Origin: Priapulus caudatus
Taxonomy: Eukaryota > Priapulida > Priapulimorpha > Priapulimorphida > Priapulidae
DNA length: 54,978 nt
Direction of reading: 5' to 3'
Assembly: GCF_000485595.1 (NCBI RefSeq)
Contig: NW_014577107.1
Span: 697,153 to 752,130 of the forward strand
A model generated the notes under the pieces. The model saw nothing but the letters and a program-made list of their open reading frames with translations, was not told the DNA's origin and searched no databases. Numbering within the stretch: the first letter of the stretch is position 1; each line of letters opens with the position of its first letter. This document shows, piece by piece, positions 36,001-40,793 of the stretch. Both the position numbers and the translations under genes were made by a program.

Positions 36001-39000
36001 ACTAATAATATTTATATACACAAACTTGCACAGCAGATTTAATTATTCCGTATTATATATACAACAATTCTTACTCTAACTTGTCGAGAACAGTTTAGAA
36101 AACAATGATCCTTTGGCAAAAAATAAGGACTATTAAGTACTTTTCTAAGATTTCAACAAAAATAAGTACTAATAAGGGCCCTTATTTTATTTTTGGCAAA
36201 ATAAGTACTTATAAGACTTTGGAAGACCCGCTACGAACCCTGTAGAGTCAAGTATTACTTTAACTGAATTCGGCTCTTTTCTTTACGTAGAACGTTGACT
36301 ATTTTTATTCAGTTAGATATCTAGAAGCAATGTAAACTGTATATACTTCAAGATTCTAGGCCAGGAGCGGATCCAGGGGGGAGTTCGGGTGGTTCGAACC
36401 CCCCCCCCCCCCCCGTCAAGCCCCGAAGTGCCCTTTTTCGAAAAACGGAAATAATTTTTTTAGGACCTGATTTTTCATCACACACGCCTAGAAGACCGTC
36501 ACTTGCCTCAAAAATCAGCGCCCTTGTGTAAATATAGTACAAAACTGTCTCAATTGTGTAATACAAAAATTTATTGCGACTATGGACATGTGATCCCATA
36601 TTTATCATGATACCCTTATCGCTGTCATTCTTATCTGTTCGACATTTATTCAATTAAAAACGATAGTCATCTCCTTCTTAACATGCACAACTGTCGCTTG
36701 TTATGTACACTATACGTGGAGTTTTTCTGTTTTTTAATGTGTTTTAAAGGGCCACCCCTACACTGCGGCGATTTGGAGCTGATTTCTGGCCCGACTTGTC
36801 TCCTGAATAAATTCTCCATTCATCGGGCAAGATAGTCAGCTGTGTGCCTACAACTCTCGTGACCATCTTTTCTGACAATTGGATGCACTACAACACATGC
36901 TTTGATAGGCAGAAATCGGCTCCAAATCGCGCTCATGTACGGTGGCCTCTAGAATTGTGATTCTTTGTGATCGGGTACACAAATCTTGACACTAGTGATT
37001 CATGGAACTCTAACATTGCTTCGAAAATGCATCTGAGGCACCATCCATAATAAGGCCTAAAAAAAATTTGGCCCCTAGGCCGCCAGTGCTCAACCCCCGC
37101 CCCCGCCCCCGTCGGCAGAGAAATCCTGGATCCGCCCCTTAAGGGCAACTTGTAACTTTGCGATATGCGGGCAGCGCAGTTGATCTATATGCATGGGGTA
37201 CGGAGGACTGGGGAAGGAGAAAACAAAAGTAAACTATCCCAGAAGCTTGTTTGTCCTTGTTGAGCAACGTCTTGAAAAAGTGATTCCAAGTCCTCATATA
37301 ATGTTTTTGAACCCCTTAGAATGCCACCAAATTGCACCAATTTTTTTAAATTCCTTGTCCCTTAAATCACCTTCGGTGCTCGCATTCCTCGCTTCTCACG
37401 ACTTGCCGCAACCACCAAAAACAATTTTTACCGCCTCCGGCTGCCCTTTTGGCCAGGGGAAACACTGTACTAATATAATACATATATATAGTATATGTAA
37501 GAAAACCTGAAAATATCGAATTCGGCACCGCCGCGCGGCATATAAGAAAAGCTGGGAAACGAATTGGCAACCGCCGCAGTGCATATAACCTAACTAAGTA
37601 AGTAATAAGAAAACTCGAAAATTTAATTCCGGCACGCCCGCGGGTGGGCGAATAGGCAGGCAAACTGTTCGTGTAATATCGCAGCTAAGCCGGCGGTGCA
37701 AATAGCAGCACAATGTGTGCCTTATTTCGCAACAGGCCGCGGTGCGAATCAGCCAGCAAATGTGTCCTTTATTCGCACCGCCCCCCCCGCGCAGCGTGGG
37801 AAAGCAGCAAAGCAGCTGCATGTCCTTATATGCGACCGCCGCACCGTGCGAATAGCAGCAAATGTGTCCTTATTCGGGCACCGCCGCCAAGTGCCCGAAT
37901 AAGCAGCAAATGTGTCCTTAATTCGCAACGCTGGCGGCATCGAATAGCTGAAATGTGTCGCATTATTCGCACCGGCCGCGGCACGAATAGCCTGAAAATG
38001 TGTCTTATTCCGCACCGCCGGCAGTCGAATAGCAGCAAATGTTGTCGCCCCCCTTTATTCCGCACACAGCTGGGCACGAATAGCTGAAGTGAGTCCTTAT
38101 TACCTACGCCCCGCGGCAGGCAATACGCTGAAAATGTGTCCTTATTCCACCGCCGCGGTGCGAATATCTCTTTGGCCGAAGCGCGATGTACTAGCTTCCT
38201 GTGGCTGAGCTCGTAATTTAGTAATACTGAATAGTGAACTTAGTATTAGTTATTACTGCACTAATAGCTAATAGTACTAATACTGTAAATAAGTAGGTAT
38301 ATACTAGTATTGAGCTATAAGACCGAATAATTCTGTCCCATATAACCTTTTTGTATATTTTTGGCGCACGGGTTACTTAATATGGTGCGACAGCGAACGG
38401 CGAGTTCATTGAAATTTCGTGAGAATTCGGCATGCAGAATGCATGCGCTGCTTAATGCGGCGCCGTACGCCGGGCTATTGCACGGAAAAAAAACGCTACC
38501 ATTCCCTTCTACATGGCATTTACCTTGCCTACTGATAGGTGCTATACATTTCACTTCAATCGTTATTACTCTTAAAAGATTGTTTGTTCGAGAAACACGC
38601 GCCTTGCATTAACTTGTAGTAAATTCGCGTTGGCCAATTTTACAAACAATCAGACCAATCACAGCGGAGCTTACAATAGCCGCCTGGTTCTCGCTTGTAT
38701 CTGTCGGCGGCTGCCAGGAGGCCTGCTCAGAGCTCGCTTGCTGACTTTGTCTGGATTGCTTTGTAAATGGCCAACCCAGTAATTTACTAAAGTAATGAAG
38801 CGGGGCTTTCTAAAACAAGAGGCCGCAGAGCGTCTGCGCTCAATTGACGGTCTTGTTGCCTACGATATTAAACGCTAAAATTTCAGTCGTGCGTGAGTAG
38901 CCACATTTGTTAGGCCGCAGATACTGCAGACACGCAGATATGCGTACACATCATTGTTAGACACGCCCACTATCGCAGATGGAGGGTGCGGGAAGGGGTG

Positions 39001-40405
39001 GGCGTGAGGGGTGGGCAGGGCGTGGGGGAGCGGGTGCGGGGAGAGGGAAGGGGAGGCGTGGGGGTGAGGAGGCTCTTATAGCAAAAGCAGTTCGACTCCA
39101 TTGTTAAAACAGTCAACAAAATACCATGTTCTAACCCTCTGCTTGAGCGGTCAAAAGGTTATTCAAACACTTACTCTTCGCACTCAGTGGAAAAGCAGAT
39201 TTCTGGTCCTTTCAATAAGCCATATAAATGATCGTCCCGCTTTGGCAAACACAAAAAGGTTTTTCAATCGCTCCGTCAGACCCATGTCCTCACGAAAATT
39301 CTAAGAATCTGCCCGTGTTGCCCCATTCGGACCTTTGACCTGGTGAGCCTCCGCATTCATCACACATGATGGCTTGTCCTACGCGTGATGCGACTTACAC
39401 CACACTATCACGAAGCCTAGGTCGCAGACGTTTCAGATTTGATGCCGCCCAATTCTGCATTATCCTCCCTATAACCTTAAGTAAGGATGGAATGTTTCCC
39501 GCCCTTCTTTTACACCTCTTGACCTTTGACCTTTTGACCCCCAGCTTCGACATCCCAACTCGTTTTCGGCATTACCACCCCCACGTCCAGAATATCGCTG
39601 GACGTCCGGCGTCGAGCCGTGTTAGATCTTGTGCCCCAACTGTTGCACCGCACGGACGGACGCACGGAACGGACCGGACGCACGACGGACGGACGATCAA
39701 AGCGATTCTACAAGCTTGCATCTGACTATGTCAGATGAGCTAAAAAACAATCTTTTAAGAGTAAATAACGATTTGAAGTGAATGTATAACATAATTCAGT
39801 ATGCAAGGTTAAAGCATGTAGAAGGGAACGGTAGGTTTTTTTTCCGCGCAAATAGCGGCGTACGCGGCCGCATTAGCGCAGCGCAGGATTGCCATGCAAT
39901 CTCACGAAATTTCAATGAACCCCGTTCTGTCCCAATATAACGCCGCACCTAAAAATATAAAAAGGTTCATGATGGGACAAGAATTATGTCGCCGTCTAGT
40001 ATTAGTAGTAATGACTAATGAGGATAAGATAATCTGTTAATCACACGCAATTCTGAGCAAGGGGCTTTCAGAATGCATAAATCCTATGGTGTTAGTATAG
40101 TTGATAAGTAGAACCACATAAAAACACGACAATGACACGTTATTCCTACTAAACAATGTTTTATTTTCCTACCCTCTCGGCGGCCCCCCTCTCGGTGGAG
40201 GGCCCCGATAGCCGCCACGGCCTCTCGGTGGCCCCCGAATTTGGGGTTATCCGCGCGGTGCATAACCTCTATCAGGATAGTCCCACTGTGGCGCTCCTAC
40301 TTCATCGTGCTGCTGATCGCCTCCTTCGATGGGTGGGTCCTTTACGGGTGGTGTTTCTTGGTGGTTTTCAACGCCTGGAACACCAGGTTCTTCTACATCG
40401 GCCAT
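13330..40405 (-). CDS. TCERG1: Transcription elongation regulator 1 (TCERG1/CA150), spliced, with one in-frame stop and one exon missing
   Basis: Nuclear protein known to bind the phosphorylated RNA polymerase II tail through its FF domains and splicing factors (SF1, U2AF65) through its WW domains, coupling elongation to splicing. I see 21 exons, all GT-AG and phase-compatible, totalling 1055 sense-frame codons (one is TAA) plus stop. The order is: a Pro/Arg/Gly/Met-rich N-terminus (1-190); WW1 (about 193-222); a Gly-Gln and Pro-Gly-Met region (313-415); WW2 (434-463); an acidic linker; WW3 (552-581); a Lys-rich NLS-like stretch (602-650); then FF repeats from about 660 to 1045. It ends [10 protein letters not shown], nearly as in vertebrates. 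The human protein is 1098 residues; the missing exon accounts for the shortfall. The motif block between WW3 and FF1 in vertebrates (MLSIQKWQFS) is absent here. Exon detail is given separately. Confidence 0.93.
13988..14149 (-). CDS. TCERG1: TCERG1 exon 20: end of FF5, start of FF6
   Basis: Acceptor GGTTGCGCAG, donor CAG/GTGAAG. Encodes [54 protein letters not shown]. Very close to vertebrate EYIRDKYITAKADFRTLLKE. Confidence 0.95.
14549..14632 (-). CDS. TCERG1: TCERG1 exon 19: FF5 core
   Basis: Acceptor CTCTTGCAG, donor AGG/GTAAGA. Encodes [20 protein letters not shown] then QKFSSSDR, as in vertebrate FF5 (LTSTWKEVKKIIKEDPRC). Confidence 0.95.
14822..15002. repeat. 25-bp minisatellite in the TCERG1 intron between exons 18 and 19
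   Basis: About seven copies of TAAAGTTAGTCCTGCACCATTCTCA with CCG/CCA variants; the last copies are shortened. Confidence 0.92.
15120..15299 (-). CDS. TCERG1: TCERG1 exon 18: second half of FF4, start of FF5
   Basis: Acceptor TCTGTCCCCAG, donor GAG/GTGAGC. Encodes [60 protein letters not shown]. Matches vertebrate [20 protein letters not shown]. The N-terminal helix of FF4 should come from a preceding exon that is missing in this assembly. Confidence 0.96.
15305..15668. repeat. 30-bp G-rich minisatellite beside TCERG1 exon 18
   Basis: About twelve copies of a GAGGGAGGGTGGCGGGTGAG-containing 30-32-bp unit, starting 6 bp from the exon 18 acceptor. The strand that is transcribed is C-rich, so it may serve as an extended pyrimidine tract. 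The other strand carries G-runs able to form quadruplexes. Confidence 0.92.
15740..16076. repeat. 22-bp and 16-bp tandem arrays flanking an assembly gap
   Basis: 15757-15922 is about 7-8 copies of a 22-bp CACTGCCACTGCCGGTACTA-type unit. N occupies 15923-15932. 15933-16075 is about 9 copies of a 16-bp GGAAAACTGCCAACGC unit. Two unrelated arrays meet at the gap, so unknown sequence has been lost there. Confidence 0.93.
16482..16649 (-). CDS. TCERG1: TCERG1 exon 17: FF3 (codons 812-867)
   Basis: Acceptor GTGTTTGCAG, donor GAC/GTGAGC. Encodes [40 protein letters not shown] and [16 protein letters not shown], a full FF domain. Compare vertebrate SRWSKVKDKVESDPRYKAVD. The next expected coding segment (charged linker and first helix of FF4) is not found before 15299. 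Confidence 0.96.
16650..17930. other. TCERG1 intron 16-17, distal part
   Basis: AT-rich intron sequence with TA runs (about 17196-17222, 17378-17398). I see no exon or transposon ends. Confidence 0.4.
17931..18790. repeat. CT-rich simple-repeat block in a TCERG1 intron
   Basis: About 850 bp of (CT)n with TCC, TCG and TTC interruptions. On the transcribed strand it is a GA-rich tract. Open frames on the plus strand give only Ser-Leu repeats. Confidence 0.95.
18791..22082. other. TCERG1 intron 16-17, remainder
   Basis: Mostly AT-rich sequence without recognisable elements. A short GGCCATTACGGCC palindrome lies at about 21259. I find no conserved exon, and the phases of exons 16 and 17 need none. 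Confidence 0.4.
22083..22233 (-). CDS. TCERG1: TCERG1 exon 16: FF2 (codons 761-811)
   Basis: Acceptor TTTTCTCAG, donor AAG/GTATGT. Encodes [36 protein letters not shown] and a Lys/Glu-rich linker. Matches vertebrate FF2 (FAAKHAKDSRFKAIEKMKDR). Confidence 0.96.
22714..23024. mobile_element. hAT-like MITE with CAGACCTGCCAACC ends
   Basis: 311 bp with perfect 14-bp inverted ends CAGACCTGCCAACC/GGTTGGCAGGTCTG and a 7-bp direct repeat CATACAT on both sides (22707-22713, 23025-23031). It has no coding capacity. It lies in the TCERG1 intron between exons 15 and 16. Confidence 0.85.
23150..23335. repeat. TTTTCGCG-rich repeat relic
   Basis: TTTCGCGG/TTTCGCGA strings recur six or more times within 180 bp, with partial inverted symmetry. 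It is probably an old DNA-transposon fragment, but the ends are not clear. Confidence 0.4.
23366..23484 (-). CDS. TCERG1: TCERG1 exon 15: end of FF1, start of FF2 (codons 722-761)
   Basis: Acceptor TATATATAG, donor AA/GTACGT. Encodes [39 protein letters not shown]. The F-x-x-Y-V helix closes FF1 and [12 protein letters not shown] opens FF2. Confidence 0.95.
23753..23842 (-). CDS. TCERG1: TCERG1 exon 14: FF1 core (codons 692-721)
   Basis: Acceptor TTCCTACAG, donor CAG/GTACGC. Encodes [20 protein letters not shown] then [10 protein letters not shown], with the STWEKE and the DxRY/ERK signature of FF domains. Near-identical to vertebrate FF1. Confidence 0.97.
24170..25046. repeat. 31-bp minisatellite directly behind TCERG1 exon 13
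   Basis: About 28 imperfect copies of a unit like TTACATGCTGAACCCATGAT followed by ACGTCACACTA, with shortened variants lacking GCTGAAC. The array reaches the exon 13 donor: the intron starts with repeat sequence only a few bases after the splice site. Confidence 0.93.
25049..25256 (-). CDS. TCERG1: TCERG1 exon 13: start of FF1 (codons 622-691)
   Basis: Acceptor TTTACTTAG, donor GAG/GTGAGT. Encodes [20 protein letters not shown], then [36 protein letters not shown]. The last part is the first helix of FF1 (vertebrate PLEARMKQFKDMLLERG). The exon is wedged between a TTTATG-type repeat and a 31-bp minisatellite. Confidence 0.95.
25262..25415. repeat. TTTATG/TCTTG short tandem repeats ahead of TCERG1 exon 13
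   Basis: Degenerate 5-6-bp repeats (TTTATGTT, TTACG and TCTTGTCT types) start 6 bp from the exon 13 acceptor, on its intron side. Confidence 0.75.
25587..25650. mobile_element. Possible decayed telomere-loop foldback fragment
   Basis: GATGTATCCCTGGGTAGTGT followed by CGGAATGATCTT resembles the arm of the copy at 4623, and TAACCCTAACTCTCCCCCCTA follows as in its loop. There is no second arm and no target duplication, so this is tentative. Confidence 0.4.
25732..25795 (-). CDS. TCERG1: TCERG1 exon 12: Lys-rich NLS-like segment (codons 601-622)
   Basis: Acceptor TCTCTCTAG, donor AA/GTAAGT. Encodes [20 protein letters not shown] followed by further Lys. Corresponds in position to the PVKAKKRKR nuclear-localisation region of vertebrates. 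Confidence 0.85.
26131..26273 (-). CDS. TCERG1: TCERG1 exon 11: WW3 (codons 553-601)
   Basis: Acceptor TGTTGCGTAG, donor G/GTGAGA. Encodes [37 protein letters not shown] and [10 protein letters not shown]. This is the most conserved WW of the family; the vertebrate version is [20 protein letters not shown]. Confidence 0.97.
26828..26864. repeat. GCGAA pentamer repeat
   Basis: About seven AGCGA/AACGA units at the 5' side of the LINE-like tail. Confidence 0.7.
26900..27095 (+). mobile_element. RTE-like LINE 3' end
   Basis: TTTCATCAAAATCCGTCCGT, AACTTTTTGAGATATCCTGC, a run of ACAAACAAAC type and a closing CCTCCTTAGCGGAGG hairpin are the hallmarks of RTE-type non-LTR tails found widely in animals. 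Only the tail is present. It stops 8 bp from the TCERG1 exon 10 donor. Confidence 0.6.
27104..27189 (-). CDS. TCERG1: TCERG1 exon 10 (codons 525-553)
   Basis: Acceptor GATTGTAG, donor TG/GTTAGT. Encodes [20 protein letters not shown] then STPVPGSPW, matching the vertebrate EEEMTEEEKAAQKAKPVATA. The split TG/G codon is the first Trp of WW3. A LINE-like 3' tail begins 8 bp past the donor. Confidence 0.95.
27281..27440 (-). repeat. 80-bp tandem duplication spanning the end and donor of TCERG1 exon 9
   Basis: 27361-27436 and 27281-27350 are nearly identical and carry the same exon end with its GTGAGT donor. The distal copy has no acceptor of its own. Using the distal donor would read through a TGA about 11 codons past the proximal one, so only the proximal donor keeps the protein intact. 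Confidence 0.9.
27382..27548 (-). CDS. TCERG1: TCERG1 exon 9: charged linker (codons 469-524)
   Basis: The acceptor tract is a (GT)n run ending GTGCAG. Encodes [17 protein letters not shown] and an acidic, Glu/Lys-rich end [12 protein letters not shown] before donor GAG/GTGAGT. The last roughly 50 coding bases plus the donor are duplicated in tandem 80 bp further on (see 27281-27440). Confidence 0.9.
27700..27738. repeat. CGCA/CA simple repeat
   Basis: ACGC tetramers run into (CA)n in the intron between TCERG1 exons 8 and 9. A shorter (CA)n at 27551-27570 forms the exon 9 acceptor tract. Confidence 0.85.
27773..28001. mobile_element. hAT-like MITE with CAGTGTTTCCC ends, copy A
   Basis: 229 bp with ends CAGTGTTTCCCTTGC and GGCCAGGGGAAACACTG and a 6-bp direct repeat GTAATA (27767-27772, 28002-28007). 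Internal strings AGCGAGGCGGGCCGCCTCGC and CATCAATAAACTACACTTTA are shared with the copy whose ends lie at 34758 and 37467. Confidence 0.85.
28348..28507 (-). CDS. TCERG1: TCERG1 exon 8: WW2 (codons 416-469)
   Basis: Acceptor TGCCCGCAG, donor G/GTGAGT. WW2 reads [18 protein letters not shown] then [10 protein letters not shown], with both tryptophans and the aromatic core. It is very close to the vertebrate WW2 ([20 protein letters not shown]). The acceptor lies only 17 bp from the end of a hAT-like insertion (28525-28811). Confidence 0.96.
28525..28811. mobile_element. hAT-like MITE with CAGGG ends next to TCERG1 exon 8
   Basis: Ends CAGGGTGTGAAATTAATG and, on the other strand, CAGGGGTAGAAATGAT. 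GACTCC/GGAGTC strings repeat inside. The flanks CATACG and CATGTG match 4 of 6. The element starts 17 bp beyond the exon 8 acceptor, so the branch-point region of that intron lies in transposon DNA. Confidence 0.65.
28831..28927. repeat. 46-bp tandem repeat, 2.1 copies
   Basis: Perfect copies at 28831-28876 and 28877-28922. Each has GTCCGC and GCGGAC as inverted arms around CGATACGAGACCC. Confidence 0.93.
29123..29220 (-). CDS. TCERG1: TCERG1 exon 7 (codons 383-415)
   Basis: Acceptor TTCGCTGCAG, donor CAG/GTAACG. Encodes [19 protein letters not shown] and then [13 protein letters not shown], closing the Pro/Gly/Met region and turning charged before WW2. Confidence 0.88.
29372..29581 (-). CDS. 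TCERG1: TCERG1 exon 6: Gly-Gln dipeptide repeat and PGM region (codons 313-383)
   Basis: Acceptor GTGATCAG, donor G/GTATGT. Starts [11 protein letters not shown] and continues as about ten Gly-Gln dipeptides coded by alternating GGC and CAG/CAA. Then come [17 protein letters not shown] and repeated Pro-Gly-Met segments. The hexamer repeat in DNA suggests length polymorphism. Confidence 0.88.
30295..30984. mobile_element. hAT MITE rich in GTTCCGGCCGGAAC palindromes
   Basis: 690 bp with ends TAGGGGTGCACCGGA and TCCGGTGCACCCCTA and a perfect 8-bp target duplication ATTTTCAC (30287-30294, 30985-30992). Subterminal GTTCCGGTTCCGGCCGGAAC motifs are repeated at both ends, as expected for transposase-binding repeats. 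No transposase remains. Confidence 0.92.
31054..31182 (-). CDS. TCERG1: TCERG1 exon 5: Gln-rich linker (codons 270-313)
   Basis: Acceptor TACTTGCAG, donor G/GTATAC. Encodes [19 protein letters not shown] and a Gln/Ser/Pro tail ending QQQHQTPMP. Low complexity and probably disordered. Phases fit both neighbours. Confidence 0.85.
31622..31973 (-). CDS. TCERG1: TCERG1 exon 4: WW1 and Ala-rich tail (codons 153-270)
   Basis: Acceptor TGTTGCAG. After [13 protein letters not shown] comes WW1: tryptophan in [20 protein letters not shown], the YYYN core, then VAWAKPE. It is followed by [13 protein letters not shown] as in the vertebrate protein. Then comes an Ala/Val run at the place where mammals carry the long Gln-Ala repeat, which is nearly absent here. 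Donor G/GTATGT. Confidence 0.95.
32040..32285. repeat. 25-bp ATT-rich minisatellite in a TCERG1 intron
   Basis: About nine units like TTAGCATTATTATTAGCGCT followed by ATTAT, with GCGGT variants. Confidence 0.9.
32754..32835 (-). CDS. TCERG1: TCERG1 exon 3 (codons 125-152)
   Basis: Acceptor TTTTTTCAG, donor ATG/GTTAGT. Encodes [19 protein letters not shown] followed by HGMGPPGM, a continuation of the Gly/Pro/Met-rich N-terminal region. It leaves phase 0. Confidence 0.85.
33075..33363. mobile_element. hAT-like MITE with CAGGGTTYTGCCCA ends
   Basis: 289 bp with inverted ends CAGGGTTCTGCCCAGG and GTGGGCAAAACCCTG and a 6-bp direct repeat CACAAT (33069-33074, 33364-33369). GTGCCGGGCG is repeated four times inside. 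Confidence 0.85.
33475..33615 (-). CDS. TCERG1: TCERG1 exon 2 (codons 78-125)
   Basis: Acceptor TTTTTTTCAAG, donor GG/GTAGG. Encodes a Pro/Arg/Gly-rich stretch with [19 protein letters not shown] and [14 protein letters not shown], matching the RGPPP-type N-terminus of animal TCERG1. Met102 in this exon is the first in-frame Met after the exon 1 stop codon. Confidence 0.85.
33910..34497. mobile_element. TTAA-flanked MITE, copy A
   Basis: 588 bp between TTAA (33906-33909 and 34498-34501). Inverted ends AGGGACAGTAGCCTCTAGG and CCTAGAGGCTACTGTTCCT. No coding capacity. The TTAAAGGR start recalls the Kolobok (T2) MITEs of Xenopus; piggyBac also uses TTAA. Copies B and C lie at 35288 and 44022. 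Confidence 0.9.
35288..36259. mobile_element. TTAA-flanked MITE, copy B, itself interrupted
   Basis: TTAA at 35284-35287 and 36260-36263. Ends AGGAATACATTACTCTAG and CTAGAG..CAAGTATTACT. From 35440 to 35883 it is close to copies A and C; the left 150 bp are diverged. The right end is split by the element at 35884-36242. Confidence 0.85.
35884..36242. mobile_element. CAGGGTTC-ended element inserted in MITE copy B
   Basis: 359 bp with inverted ends CAGGGTTCATAGTAG and CTACGAACCCTG, flanked by TAGAG (35879-35883 and 36243-36247). Removing it rejoins the MITE end CCTAGAGTCAAGTATTACTT. ATAAGTACTTATAAG and related strings recur inside. A 5-bp duplication with CAGGG ends suggests a hAT-related group, but I cannot fix the family. 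Confidence 0.85.
36362..37142. mobile_element. Element with GGGGCGGATCCAGG inverted ends
   Basis: Left CAGGAGCGGATCCAGG, right CCTGGATCCGCCCCTTA. A long C run follows the left end (36401-36415) and CCCCCGCC repeats precede the right end. No target duplication is clear. It contains a second small palindromic MITE. Confidence 0.65.
36748..36950. mobile_element. Small palindromic MITE nested in the GGATCC element
   Basis: About 203 bp. Left arm AGGGCCACCCCTACACTGCG and CGATTTGGAGCTGATTTCTG; right arm, on the other strand, AGAGGCCACCGTACATGAGC and GCGATTTGGAGCCGATTTCTG-like. Arms are about 45 bp. Confidence 0.7.
37500..38175. repeat. Noisy GC-rich tandem repeat in TCERG1 intron 1
   Basis: CGAATAGCAGCAAATGTGTC, CTTATTCGCACCGCCG and GGTGCGAAT recur about a dozen times with a unit near 45-60 bp. 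Copies differ mainly by single-base insertions and deletions, which looks more like unpolished long-read error than normal divergence. Confidence 0.75.
38978..39071. repeat. G-rich tract with quadruplex potential
   Basis: About 90 bp of GGGG-, GGGTG- and GGGAG-type runs on the plus strand with many G3-4 blocks separated by 1-4 bases. Confidence 0.7.
39251..39741 (-). mobile_element. CATCTGAC-hairpin interspersed repeat, copy 1
   Basis: Reverse orientation. Head AGCTCATCTGACATAGTCAG, then ACGGACG repeats, GTTGGGGCACAAGATCTAAC-like, GGTCAAAGGTCAAGAGG, and tail GGTCTGACGGAGCGATTGAA. Matches the plus-strand copies at 47264 and 50010. It lies inside the loop of the 38243-40020 element. Confidence 0.8.
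40173..40405 (-). CDS. TCERG1: TCERG1 exon 1 (codons 1-78) with in-frame TAA
   Basis: Starts [16 protein letters not shown]. The ATG at 40405-40403 is chosen because upstream sequence looks untranslated and the peptide turns acidic and Pro-rich from here. Codon 53 (40249-40247) is TAA. Without a frame change, the codons after it read [15 protein letters not shown] and run to the donor GG/GTAGGAA. The last two bases join exon 2 to give Gly. A TAC codon would give RGYAPRGYPQIRG, so a single-base error or a real nonsense allele is likely. Confidence 0.75.
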
Positions 40406-40503
40406 TTTCCCATTTATGGTGTTCCGTTGTTTCCAGGGTTGCCAAATGGTAATTCGTAATTTTCCCAAGTTTCGCAGCGAGACCACTTGGAACACAATAT
40501 CGA

Positions 40504-40511
40504 TGACGTCA
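40504..40511. promoter_or_regulatory. CRE palindrome TGACGTCA near the TCERG1 5' end
   Basis: A perfect 8-bp CREB/ATF site lies 99 bp upstream of the TCERG1 start codon, where a core promoter or 5' UTR is expected. Its function is inferred from position alone. Confidence 0.4.
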
Positions 40512-40793
40512 ACGACAAAGTGCACACGCAAGTAAAGCTAAAGTTAGCTTACTGTTTCAACTTCGTGCGAATTGGTACGTTTTGAAGGTTGTTTAAATAA
40601 GTTTAATGCTTAAAATGGTAACGAATGATATAGTTAGGTTGACGTCGTTGGTATAACCAGTAAAAAATTTGACACACGGGTAATTTGGAAATTTATAAAG
40701 AGTATTACCGTTTCTTGCGAACGCCTTGTCGTCCTTCAAGAAATATTATTTTGGCATTTATTTTATATTATTATTAATATTATTATTATTATT

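Larger units (their letters stand above)
34758..37467. mobile_element. hAT-like element with CAGTGTTTCCC ends, copy B, opened by nested insertions
   Basis: The left end CAGTGTTTCCCCTGC and right end GGCCAGGGGAAACACTG match copy A (27773). Shared inner strings are CATCAATAAACTACACTTTA on the left and CTTAGAATGCC..CCAAATTGCACCAA on the right. Everything between about 34895 and 37310 is later insertions. The flanks are TA-rich without a clear duplication. Confidence 0.65.
38243..40020. mobile_element. Long-terminal-inverted-repeat (foldback) element in TCERG1 intron 1
   Basis: The stretch 38243-38590 is repeated in inverted form at 39743-40020. Shared strings include ACTCTTAAAAGATTG, TGAAATTTCGTGAGA, GGCGCCGTACGCCG-like and TAGTATTAG. 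The arms are about 280-340 bp and moderately diverged. The core is unrelated to a transposase and includes a G-rich tract and a copy of the CATCTGAC-hairpin repeat. The right end is about 150 bp from TCERG1 exon 1. Confidence 0.75.

Noticed and set aside
40156-40459. Plus-strand frames of 72-98 codons opposite TCERG1 exon 1
   Set aside because: Antisense shadows of the GC-rich exon; the minus-strand reading fits splice phases and family composition.
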